Positions 1-5,288 of a DNA stretch of 5,288 bases are shown piece by piece (the stretch's first letter is position 1; every line of letters starts with the position of its first letter). Under the pieces are notes generated by a model that worked only from the letters and a program-made list of their open reading frames with translations, had not been told where the DNA came from and searched no databases. This stretch comes from Burkholderiaceae bacterium (lineage in GTDB: Bacteria > Pseudomonadota > Gammaproteobacteria > Burkholderiales > Burkholderiaceae): contig JAKONS010000182.1 in assembly GCA_022701845.1 (NCBI GenBank), positions 1 to 5,288 on the forward strand, in the 5' to 3' direction. The position numbers and the translations under genes are program-made.

Positions 1-460
1 AGGCCACCTCGCACAGCGCGGCGCCGCCCTGGCCGTCGGCCAGCAGCACCCAGTCGCAGGCGGCGGCATGGCGGGCATGGCCGGCCAGGCCGCTGTCGAG
101 GCCGCCCTGCAGCGCCCAGGTGGCCAGCCGATCGCCGCTGCACAGGGCGGCGGCCATCGGCGAGCCGGCGAATGCCCGGGCCAGCAGCAGCTGCTCGATC
201 AGCGGGAATGCCAGCTGCTGGCGGCCCGCCTCGATGGCGATCGGCAGGGCGAAGGCGATGCCCAGGCCCAGGCCGCCGTCATCCTCGGCGGCGCAGACGC
301 CCAGCAGGCCGGACTGCGCCAGCACGGCGGCCGCCTCGCGCGGGCTGCGGCCGGCGGCGTCGGCGATGGCCTCGGCAGCCGCCTGGGCGAATTCCTCGGG
401 GCGCAGGTCGCCGTCGGCTTCCTGGGTGGACGCGGGGGATGGGTTCGAGGACGTGTGCAT
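1..460 (-). CDS. Acyl-CoA dehydrogenase, N-terminal part (second of a tandem pair; cut by window edge)
   Basis: Reading leftward from the ATG at 460-458, 153 codons stay open to the window edge. The N-terminus (about residues 20-100) is helical and matches the N-terminal domain of acyl-CoA dehydrogenases: G-L-L-G-V near 51-55, then E-D-D-G-G-L-G-L-G at 59-67, the usual acidic/glycine-rich turn before the helix that packs on FAD, and later A-F-P-L-I-E-Q-L-L-L at 84-93. After this the protein enters the beta-domain (residues 108-153), but the expected E-P-x-A-G-S-D FAD/substrate motif is absent: the corresponding stretch reads R-L-A-T-W-A-L-Q. The segment that normally holds the G-x-K-x-W element is also short. 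This compact form is known from partner subunits of heteromeric acyl-CoA dehydrogenases. The start follows the upstream stop by 5 nt and has an AAGGA ribosome site. The C-terminal half is outside the window, so catalytic residues cannot be judged. Family assignment is firm; the partner role is inference. Confidence 0.88.
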   Translation of the reverse strand, partial: MHTSSNPSPASTQEADGDLRPEEFAQAAAEAIADAAGRSPREAAAVLAQSGLLGVCAAEDDGGLGLGIAFALPIAIEAGRQQLAFPLIEQLLLARAFAGSPMAAALCSGDRLATWALQGGLDSGLAGHARHAAACDWVLLADGQGGAALCEVA

Positions 461-465
461 GTCGG

Positions 466-1677
466 TCAGTCCTTGGGCAGTTTCAGGATGCGCTGGGCGA
501 TGATGTCCAGCTGGATTTCGCTGGTGCCGGCGTAGATGGTTTCCGCCCGCGCGAACAGGTAGGCGGTGGTGAAGGCCTTGCGGGCCCGCTGCGCCAGGGC
601 GCTGGAGCGCGGCGTCACTTGCGACACCACCGACAGCGCCAGGCCGGCGAAGGCCTGGTGGCATTCCGACCAGTGCAGCTTGGTGAGCGAGCCCCGCGCG
701 CCGATGTCGTCGCCGGCGGCCAGCTGCTCGGCGGTGCGCTCGACCAGGCCCTTGAGCGCGTCGATCTCGCCGGCCACCTCGCCGAAGCGGCGCTGGTGAT
801 ACCCGTCGTCGAGCAGCGCCGACAGCGCCGTGTCGGAGCGGCAGGCCGCCACCAGCTGGCGCAGCTCGCATTCGAAGCGCCAGGCGCGGTACATGCGGTT
901 GGTGGCGCGCTCGATCGACAGCACCCGGATGGCCGCGTTCCAGCCTTCGTCGGGCGCGCCCAGGCGGGCGCTGTCGGGCACCACCACATCGTCGAAGAAC
1001 ACCTCGGCGAAGGATTCCTTGTCGTCGATTGAGCGGATCGGCACCACCCGCACGCCGGGTGTGTCCATCGGCACCGCGAACATCAGCAGGCCGCGGTGCT
1101 TGTCGGCCACGGTGCCGGTGCGGGTCAGCAGCAGGCAGTAGTGCGCCTTGGCCGCGCCGCTGGTCCAGATCTTCTGGCCGTTGATGCGCCAGTGGCCGCC
1201 GGTGCCGCCCTCGCCGCCTTCCTGCACCGCGCGGGTGCGCAGGCGCGCCAGGTCGGAGCCGGCGTCGGGCTCGGAAAAGCCCTGGCACCAGAAATCCTGC
1301 ATCGCCAGGATGCGCGGCAGGAAGGCCTGCTTCTGCGCCTCGGTGCCCACCGTCTGGATGATCGGCCCGGCGAGCTCCTTGCCGATCGAGCTGATGCTCT
1401 CCGGCATGGCCAGCGCGCCGATCTCCTTGTTCACCGCCAGGTGCTCGGCGATGCCCAGGCCCAGGCCGCCGTAGGCCTGCGGCCAGGTCATGCCGACGAG
1501 GCCGGCCCGGTACATGTCGGCCTCCCACTGGCGGCATTCCTCCAGGGTGGGCGTGCGGTAGTGCTCGCTGTCGGCGCGCATGTGGGCCGGCAGGTGGGAT
1601 CGCAGCCATTCGCGGGCATAGGCGCGGTAGGCGGCCGGGCCGGCGGACGGGTCGGGGATGGTGGGGCTTCGGTTCAT
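466..1677 (-). CDS. Acyl-CoA dehydrogenase (403 aa, full-type subunit)
   Basis: This is an FAD-dependent acyl-CoA dehydrogenase, expected to introduce an alpha-beta double bond into an acyl-CoA and pass electrons to electron-transfer flavoprotein. The length of 403 aa is normal. Domains in order are an all-alpha N-terminal domain (about 15-125, with A-Y-G-G-L-G-L-G at 68-75), a beta-barrel domain (about 128-235) with W-C-Q-G-F-S-E-P-D-A-G-S-D at 130-142 and I-N-G-Q-K-I-W-T-S-G at 165-174 (both FAD/substrate contact motifs), and a C-terminal helical domain ending I-Y-A-G-T-S-E-I-Q at 381-389. At the position of the MCAD catalytic Glu (in Y-E-G-T) there is Ala383. Glu256 in L-S-I-E-R-A-T-N sits where isovaleryl-CoA dehydrogenase carries its base, so it is the probable catalytic residue. 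It resembles CaiA/FadE29-like long forms. The start has only a weak GGA ribosome site, and the 43-nt gap before it is the largest in the operon. The true substrate is unknown. Confidence 0.95.
   Translation of the reverse strand: MNRSPTIPDPSAGPAAYRAYAREWLRSHLPAHMRADSEHYRTPTLEECRQWEADMYRAGLVGMTWPQAYGGLGLGIAEHLAVNKEIGALAMPESISSIGKELAGPIIQTVGTEAQKQAFLPRILAMQDFWCQGFSEPDAGSDLARLRTRAVQEGGEGGTGGHWRINGQKIWTSGAAKAHYCLLLTRTGTVADKHRGLLMFAVPMDTPGVRVVPIRSIDDKESFAEVFFDDVVVPDSARLGAPDEGWNAAIRVLSIERATNRMYRAWRFECELRQLVAACRSDTALSALLDDGYHQRRFGEVAGEIDALKGLVERTAEQLAAGDDIGARGSLTKLHWSECHQAFAGLALSVVSQVTPRSSALAQRARKAFTTAYLFARAETIYAGTSEIQLDIIAQRILKLPKD
470..474 (-). promoter_or_regulatory. Ribosome binding site of the second acyl-CoA dehydrogenase
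   Basis: On the minus strand this reads AAGGA, 9 nt before the ATG at 460-458. It lies inside the last codons of the preceding dehydrogenase gene and supports that start, and translational coupling of the two dehydrogenases. Confidence 0.65.
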
Positions 1678-1720
1678 GGGGTTCCGGGTGGGCGGCGGGC
1701 CGACGGGTCGGGCAGCCGGG

Positions 1721-3904
1721 TTAGCGGGAAGACGGGGTGGCGGCCGAAGGGGCGGTGGCGGTGGCGGTGGCGACCATCAGCGCGTCGAGCACCGCCACGC
1801 CCTGGCCCTGCGGCCGCACCAGGATCGGGTTCAGGTCGATCTCGGCGATGTCGGCGGCATGGCGGCAGGCGAAGTCGGACAGGCGCGCCACCGTGCGGGC
1901 GGCGGCGACCAGGTCGGCGCGCGGCTGGCCGCGCGCGCCGTCGAGCAGGGGGAACATGCGCAGGCCCTGCAGCATGCGCAGCGCTTCGTCCTCGGACACC
2001 GGCGCCACCTGCACCGCCACGTCCTTCAGCACCTCCGCATGGATGCCGCCGATGCCGACCATCACCACCGGGCCGAACACCGGGTCGCGCGAGACGCCGG
2101 CGATGAGTTCCACGCCGCCGCCCAGCATCGGCGCGACCAGCACGCCGTCCAGGCGCGCCGCCGGCGCATGCAGCGCGGCATTGGCCATCAGCCGGTCGAA
2201 GGCCCGGCGCACCGCGTCGTCGTCCTGCAGGCCGAGCGCCACGCCGCCGACCTCGGTCTTGTGGGCGATGTCCTCGGAGGCGATCTTCAGCACCACCGGA
2301 TAGCCGGTCCGCCGCGCCGCGCGCACCGCCTCGTCGGCCGAGCCCACCAGCGCCTCGTGCGGCACGTCGATGCCGGCGGCGGCGAGCGCCCGCTTGGCGT
2401 GGAATTCGTTGCGGAACACCGCCGGGTCGACGGCGCCGGCGGCATCGACCGGGCCGCGGTAGGCCGCAGCCGGCGGCACCGCGGCCAACAGGCCCATCTG
2501 CGCCAGCCCCGACAGGCCGGAAGCCGCCGCGTCGATGCTGGGGAACACCGGAATGTCCAGCGCGACGATCTCGGCCACCGCATCGGCCGGGCCGTTGCTG
2601 ATGATCGTCAGCAGCCGCTGCGGGTGGCTGGCGCGCACCTGCGCCAGCGCCTGCAGGTACACGCCGCGCAGCCGCGGGTTGTGCAGCGACAGCGCCAGCA
2701 GCAGCACCAGGGTGCCGCGGCCCGGGTCGTCGAGCAGCGCCGACAGCATCTTCAGCAGGATGTCCGGCCGGCTCGACATCTGCGCCGAGGCATCGACCGG
2801 GTTGTGGGTGCCGGCCGAGGGCACCGCCTCGCGGATGCGCGCCCGGGTCTCGTCGGCCAGCGGCGGCATGGTCATGCCGGCCTGCGCCATCGCATCGGCC
2901 ATCATGATGCCGAAGCCGCCGGAGGCCGCCACCAGGGTGACCGCGCGGCTGGCGGGCAGGCGGTCGGGCAGCAGCAGGCTGGCGGCATGGCCGATCTGCA
3001 GCAGGTCTTCCAGCGAGCGCACCCGCAGCACGCCATGGCGGCGGAACACCGCGTCGAACACCGCATCGGAGCCGGCCAGCGCGCCGGTATGCGAGGCGGC
3101 CGCCGCCTGGCCCTGGGCGGTGGCGCCGATCTTCAGCACCACCACCGGCTTGCCGCGGCGGCGCGCCATGTCGAGCGCGGCGACCAGCCGGCCGGCGTCG
3201 CGGCAGGTCTCCATGCAGCACAGCACGATGCGGGTGTGCACGTCCTCGGCCAGCGCGGCGATGCCGTCGGCCACGTCCACGTCGGCCTCGTTGCCGGTGG
3301 CGATGAAGCGGCTCACGCCCAGGCCGCGCTGGGCCATGTTCTGCATGGTGAAGCTGCCGATGTTTCCCGACTGCGACACGATGCCCACCTGGCCGGCGGG
3401 CGGCATGTTCTGCTCCAGCGCGATCGAGAAGGAGCCGACCAGCGCATCGGTGACGTTGACCGTGCCCAGGCAGTTCGGCCCCAGCAGCCGCATGCCGTGG
3501 GCGCGCGCCACCTCGACCAGCTGCCTCTGCAGTGCTGCGCCCTCCGGCCCGGCCTCGGCGAAACCGGAGGTGAGCACGATGACGCCGCGCACCCCGCGGG
3601 CGGCGCAGTCGCGCACCGCCTGCAGCGTGGCCTCCACCGGCACCGCCAGGATCGCCAGGTCGGGGGCGGTCGGCGTGTCGAGGATCGAGGCGTAGGCCGG
3701 CAGGCCCTGCAGCAGGCCGCCGCGCGGGTTGACCGGATAGATCGGCCCGGCATAGCCGTACTTGCGCAGCAGGTGCACCGGCCGGCCGCCGATCTTGGTG
3801 ATGTCGTCGGAGGCGCCGACGACGGCCACGCCCCGCGCCTGGAAGAAGGCGTCGAGCCCGGCGCCGGGCGCCGGCGGAGTCCCTGCGTGAGTCGCTGCGG
3901 CCAT
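1721..3904 (-). CDS. NDP-forming acyl-CoA synthetase (fused alpha-beta acetate--CoA ligase family)
   Basis: This 727-aa enzyme belongs to the ADP-forming acyl-CoA synthetase family, a relative of succinyl-CoA synthetase that couples thioester formation to a nucleotide through phosphohistidine. Domains: CoA-binding Rossmann domain (about 17-150; V-V-G-A-S at 28-32, G-P-N-C-L-G at 142-147), a succinyl-CoA-ligase-like flavodoxin domain (about 170-310; S-Q-S-G-N at 177-181), a second such domain (about 318-475), and a C-terminal ATP-grasp domain (about 490-710). His272 in S-H-T-G-A-L-A-G matches the catalytic phosphohistidine of the alpha part. His548 in D-I-A-H-K-T-E-V-G-G-V matches the second conserved histidine of the beta part. 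E-I-D-L-N-P-I-L-V at 688-696 is the metal/nucleotide motif at the end of ATP-grasp. The enzyme therefore looks active. The start lies 2 nt after the crotonase stop and has a good AAGGGG site. The tail ends in a Thr-Ala repeat. It should activate the acid that the neighbouring genes degrade; which acid cannot be read from the sequence. Confidence 0.95.
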   Translation of the reverse strand: MAAATHAGTPPAPGAGLDAFFQARGVAVVGASDDITKIGGRPVHLLRKYGYAGPIYPVNPRGGLLQGLPAYASILDTPTAPDLAILAVPVEATLQAVRDCAARGVRGVIVLTSGFAEAGPEGAALQRQLVEVARAHGMRLLGPNCLGTVNVTDALVGSFSIALEQNMPPAGQVGIVSQSGNIGSFTMQNMAQRGLGVSRFIATGNEADVDVADGIAALAEDVHTRIVLCCMETCRDAGRLVAALDMARRRGKPVVVLKIGATAQGQAAAASHTGALAGSDAVFDAVFRRHGVLRVRSLEDLLQIGHAASLLLPDRLPASRAVTLVAASGGFGIMMADAMAQAGMTMPPLADETRARIREAVPSAGTHNPVDASAQMSSRPDILLKMLSALLDDPGRGTLVLLLALSLHNPRLRGVYLQALAQVRASHPQRLLTIISNGPADAVAEIVALDIPVFPSIDAAASGLSGLAQMGLLAAVPPAAAYRGPVDAAGAVDPAVFRNEFHAKRALAAAGIDVPHEALVGSADEAVRAARRTGYPVVLKIASEDIAHKTEVGGVALGLQDDDAVRRAFDRLMANAALHAPAARLDGVLVAPMLGGGVELIAGVSRDPVFGPVVMVGIGGIHAEVLKDVAVQVAPVSEDEALRMLQGLRMFPLLDGARGQPRADLVAAARTVARLSDFACRHAADIAEIDLNPILVRPQGQGVAVLDALMVATATATAPSAATPSSR
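1751..1772 (+). repeat. GGCGGT hexanucleotide tandem repeat in the synthetase C-terminus
   Basis: Three full GGCGGT units and a partial fourth lie in a row. On the coding (minus) strand they give alternating Ala and Thr codons, the A-T-A-T-A-T-A stretch at about residues 712-718 of the 727-aa synthetase, just outside the ATP-grasp fold. Copy-number change would keep the frame and only lengthen or shorten a disordered tail. Confidence 0.8.
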
Positions 3905-3906
3905 GC

Positions 3907-4677
3907 TCAGCGCCCCTTGAACACCGGCGCACGCTTTTCGAGGAAGGCGGCGCGGGCCTCGCGCGCGTCCTCGGTCTTCGACAGCGTGACGGTGAATTCC
4001 TGCTCGAAGCGGTAGGCGTCGCGCTGCGGCATCACGTCGACCATGTTGGCCGCGCGCTTGGCATAGGCCATCGCCAGCGGCGCCTTGGCGGCGATCTCGC
4101 GCGCCAGCTCCATCGCCCGGGGCAGCAGGTCGGCCGGGGCCAGTACCTCCTCGATGACGTTGCGCTTGAGCAGGTCGTGCGCGCTCAGGCGCTGGCCGGT
4201 GAAGAACATGCGGCGCAGGGTGGAGCGGCCGAACAGCGTCTTCAGCATCGAGGCGCCGCCGGCCAGGCCGACGTTGATCTCGGGCATGCCGACGGCGGCG
4301 TCGTCCGAGGCGTAGAGGATGTCGCAGGCCGCGGCCACGCCGAAGCCCGCCCCCAGCGCCACGCCGTTGATGGCGGCGATCACCGGCTTGGCGCATTCCC
4401 GGATCGCGTTGCCGGTTTCGCGGGTGATGCGGTTGTGGTCGAGGAAGTCGCCGGCGATCTCGGCGTCGGGCCGGTCCTTCAGGTCGGCGCCGGCGCAGAA
4501 CACGCCGTTGGCGCCGGTGAGGATGGCGCAGCGGATATCGGCGCGCTCGGAAATCGCATCGAAGGTGGCGACCATCTGGCGGCGCATTTCCCGGTTGAGC
4601 GCATTGACCGGCCGGCGGTCCATGGTGACCAGCGCCACGCCGTCGGCGACTTCCATCAGAACCCATTGATCGCTCAT
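3907..4677 (-). CDS. Enoyl-CoA hydratase/isomerase (crotonase) family protein
   Basis: A 256-aa crotonase-superfamily protein, normal length, first gene of the minus-strand operon. The fold signatures are R-R-P-V-N-A-L-N at 21-28, the first oxyanion-hole element F-C-A-G-A-D-L-K at 60-67, and the second at N-G-V-A-L-G-A-G-F-G at 104-113, followed by A-A-A-C-D-I. Of the two glutamates of classical enoyl-CoA hydratase (rat Glu144 and Glu164), the second is present as Glu133 in M-P-E-I, while the first is replaced by Gly113. Family members with a single acid include isomerases and feruloyl-CoA hydratase/lyases, so the reaction may not be simple hydration. The C-terminus (E-K-R-A-P-V-F-K-G-R) is typical. 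I chose the ATG at 4677-4675 because similarity begins there. The frame is open further upstream (to 4878), but that part is non-family, lower-GC sequence. A GGGGTGG stretch just before the ATG is a mediocre ribosome site. Family is certain, exact reaction uncertain. Confidence 0.94.
   Translation of the reverse strand: MSDQWVLMEVADGVALVTMDRRPVNALNREMRRQMVATFDAISERADIRCAILTGANGVFCAGADLKDRPDAEIAGDFLDHNRITRETGNAIRECAKPVIAAINGVALGAGFGVAAACDILYASDDAAVGMPEINVGLAGGASMLKTLFGRSTLRRMFFTGQRLSAHDLLKRNVIEEVLAPADLLPRAMELAREIAAKAPLAMAYAKRAANMVDVMPQRDAYRFEQEFTVTLSKTEDAREARAAFLEKRAPVFKGR
3913..3918 (-). promoter_or_regulatory. Ribosome binding site of the acyl-CoA synthetase
   Basis: On the minus strand this reads AAGGGG, 8 nt before the ATG at 3904-3902. 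It lies within the last codons of the crotonase gene. It fixes the synthetase start at the short 727-aa form, although the same frame stays open far upstream, and it points to coupled translation. Confidence 0.7.
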
Positions 4678-4703
4678 ATGCACCACCCCGGTAAATACCC
4701 GCA

Positions 4704-4731
4704 TTGACAAATAACATCTCACGGAGATAAC
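4704..4731 (+). promoter_or_regulatory. Candidate sigma-70 promoter toward the SMP-30 gene
   Basis: A perfect TTGACA (4704-4709) is followed after 16 nt by GATAAC (4726-4731), which shares four of six bases with TATAAT. It points to the plus strand and would give a leader of about 220 nt before the SMP-30 start, which is long. It is a sequence match only and could be chance. Confidence 0.35.
4716..4728. promoter_or_regulatory. Operator-like dyad ATCTC-ACG-GAGAT
   Basis: A perfect 5-bp inverted repeat with a 3-bp centre lies across the spacer and first bases of the -10 element of the candidate plus-strand promoter, and 39-51 nt upstream of the crotonase start. It is flanked on both sides by ATAAC (4711-4715 and 4727-4731). 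A repressor here could affect both directions, but a dyad this short may be chance. Confidence 0.3.
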
Positions 4732-4775
4732 GCGACCAAGATAATCGTGAAAATCGCCCGCCGGTCTCGGCAACG

Positions 4776-4781
4776 ATTGTA
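4776..4781 (-). promoter_or_regulatory. Candidate -10 element for the crotonase operon
   Basis: The minus strand reads TACAAT, five of six bases of the sigma-70 -10 consensus, about 100 nt before the crotonase ATG. No good -35 hexamer is seen at 16-18 nt upstream, so an activator would be needed or the real promoter lies elsewhere. Confidence 0.22.
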
Positions 4782-4832
4782 TGAACCGATATTCGACCGA
4801 TTGCCGCGTAATCCGCGGGAGTGTCCTGCACG

Positions 4833-4849
4833 GAATGCAGCATTCGAAT
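4833..4849. promoter_or_regulatory. Overlapping palindromes GAATGC-A-GCATTC and ATTCGAAT
   Basis: Positions 4833-4845 form a perfect 6-bp inverted repeat around one base. Positions 4842-4849 form a second perfect 8-bp palindrome that shares the ATTC. GCATTCG recurs at 4866-4872. The spacing is too tight for an RNA hairpin, so a protein binding site is the natural reading, but no regulator gene is in the window. Confidence 0.35.
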
Positions 4850-4903
4850 CGCGACGACGCTTCTAGCATTCGGCGCATCGCCGCGGTATTCGACCCGGCA
4901 CGC

Positions 4904-4946
4904 TCGATTCCCTCGATTCCCGTTCATTCGATTCGATTCACCGATT
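4904..4946 (+). repeat. Short tandem repeats TCGATTCCC and ATTCG
   Basis: A perfect double copy of TCGATTCCC (4904-4921) is followed by ATTCG-ATTCG-ATTCA (4926-4940) and ACCGATT (4940-4946). The block ends 13 nt before the SMP-30 start, where a ribosome site and leader would be expected. Confidence 0.7.
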
Positions 4947-4958
4947 ACACGACCGCGC

Positions 4959-5288
4959 ATGCATATCGAAAGATTCGGAGAACCCACCACCGCCCTGGGC
5001 GAATGCCCGGTGTGGCACGACGGTCGCCTGTGGCTAATGGACTGCCGCGCCGGCCTGGTGATGGCGCTCGCTGCCGACGGCACGGTGCGCCACCGGTTCG
5101 CGGTGCCGGCGCCGGCCGGCTGCTTCGCCTTCCAGGCCGACGGCCGCATCGTGGTGGCGCTCAAGGAATCGATCGTGCTGCTCGACCCGAACCCGGACCC
5201 GGCCCCGGAGCCGCGCCAGCCGGGCAAGCCGCCTTCCTTGCGCACCCTGCCCCGCATCGACGTGTCCCACCCGGATGTGCGATTGAAC
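4959..5288 (+). CDS. SMP-30/gluconolactonase/regucalcin-family protein, N-terminal part (cut by window edge)
   Basis: From the ATG at 4959 exactly 110 codons are open to the window end. The start M-H-I-E-R-F-G-E-P leads into L-G-E-C-P-V-W at 13-19, the family signature at the first propeller blade. Glu15 matches the divalent-metal ligand Glu18 of regucalcin. L-W-L-M-D at 24-28 follows, then G-C-F-A-F and G-R-I-V-V-A at the second blade. The last visible residues, V-R-L-N, match the R-x-N substrate-contact motif of regucalcin (Arg101/Asn103), normally followed by D-G. Family members are metal-dependent lactonases or related hydrolases acting on sugar or other lactones, usually cytoplasmic; no signal peptide is seen. 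A proline-rich stretch at about 76-92 is unusual and probably a surface loop. There is no clear ribosome site before the ATG, but no better start exists because the signature begins by residue 13. It is transcribed away from the acyl-CoA operon. Substrate unknown. Confidence 0.9.
   Translation, partial: MHIERFGEPTTALGECPVWHDGRLWLMDCRAGLVMALAADGTVRHRFAVPAPAGCFAFQADGRIVVALKESIVLLDPNPDPAPEPRQPGKPPSLRTLPRIDVSHPDVRLN

Larger units (their letters stand above)
4678..4958. other. Divergent intergenic region between crotonase and SMP-30 genes
   Basis: No convincing gene is seen in these 281 nt. GC is about 55% by hand count, clearly below the flanking genes. The stretch is rich in ATTCG (six copies on the plus strand, starting at 4791, 4842, 4868, 4888, 4926 and 4931) and CGATT (seven copies, starting at 4774, 4798, 4905, 4914, 4929, 4934 and 4942). 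It must carry the control region for both the minus-strand operon and the plus-strand gene. Confidence 0.75.

Noticed and set aside
68..1141. Several plus-strand frames of 77-286 codons over the dehydrogenase genes
   Set aside because: All are antisense to convincing acyl-CoA dehydrogenase reading frames and show Arg/Gly/Ala-rich shadow composition.
1700..1711. Small inverted repeat CCGAC-GG-GTCGG in the 43-nt gap before the first dehydrogenase
   Set aside because: Five-bp arms with a two-base centre and no T-run; too weak for a terminator and expected in GC-rich DNA.
1658..4015. Long plus-strand open frame of 785 codons opposite the synthetase gene
   Set aside because: It encodes Arg/His/Gln/Ala-rich low-complexity protein with no recognisable family and lies entirely antisense to the well-supported synthetase; it is a GC-rich shadow frame.
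4705..4710. TTGTCA on the minus strand as a -35 box for the crotonase
   Set aside because: The matching -10 position would fall on the start codon region and has no suitable hexamer.
4678..4878. Upstream N-terminal extension of the crotonase (323-aa version)
   Set aside because: The extra 67 residues have no crotonase similarity, lower GC and motif-rich DNA of regulatory type; the family similarity starts at the ATG at 4677.
1721..5257. Minus-strand frame open for 1178 codons, apparently extending the synthetase upstream
   Set aside because: Upstream of 3904 it runs through the crotonase gene in the wrong frame and into the divergent SMP-30 gene. The family similarity and a good ribosome site begin at 3904.

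Overview
This window looks like part of the chromosome of a high-GC proteobacterium. The genes are about 70% GC with strong G/C preference at third codon positions, and the gene types (NDP-forming acyl-CoA synthetase, crotonase, tandem acyl-CoA dehydrogenases, SMP-30 lactonase-type protein) are typical of metabolically versatile Burkholderiales. The taxon is an inference from composition and gene content, not from a marker gene.

Layout: from about 4677 down to the left edge there is a tight minus-strand gene run, read right to left. It holds an enoyl-CoA hydratase/isomerase (crotonase) family protein (3907-4677), a fused two-subunit-type NDP-forming acyl-CoA synthetase (1721-3904), an acyl-CoA dehydrogenase (466-1677) and the N-terminal part of a second, shorter-type acyl-CoA dehydrogenase (1-460, cut by the window edge). 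Gaps are 2, 43 and 5 nt, so the four are very likely one operon. At the right edge a plus-strand gene begins (4959, cut at 5288), encoding an SMP-30/gluconolactonase/regucalcin-family beta-propeller. The 281-nt gap between the divergent genes is about 55% GC and full of repeated ATTCG/CGATT motifs and short dyads. It must hold the promoters of both transcription units.

Reading of function: the operon is a catabolic module in which a carboxylic acid is activated to its CoA thioester (synthetase), desaturated at alpha-beta (the two dehydrogenases, possibly as one heteromeric enzyme) and processed by the crotonase. No hydroxyacyl-CoA dehydrogenase, thiolase or regulator is visible, so the pathway is incomplete here. 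The substrate cannot be told from sequence. The divergent lactonase-type gene could supply a hydroxy acid by opening a lactone, but that link is only a hypothesis.

Nothing in the window is a mobile element, RNA gene, CRISPR array or clearly new system. The most interesting points are the pairing of a full-type with a degenerate-looking acyl-CoA dehydrogenase, the crotonase that lacks the first of the two classical catalytic glutamates, and the motif-dense divergent intergenic region.
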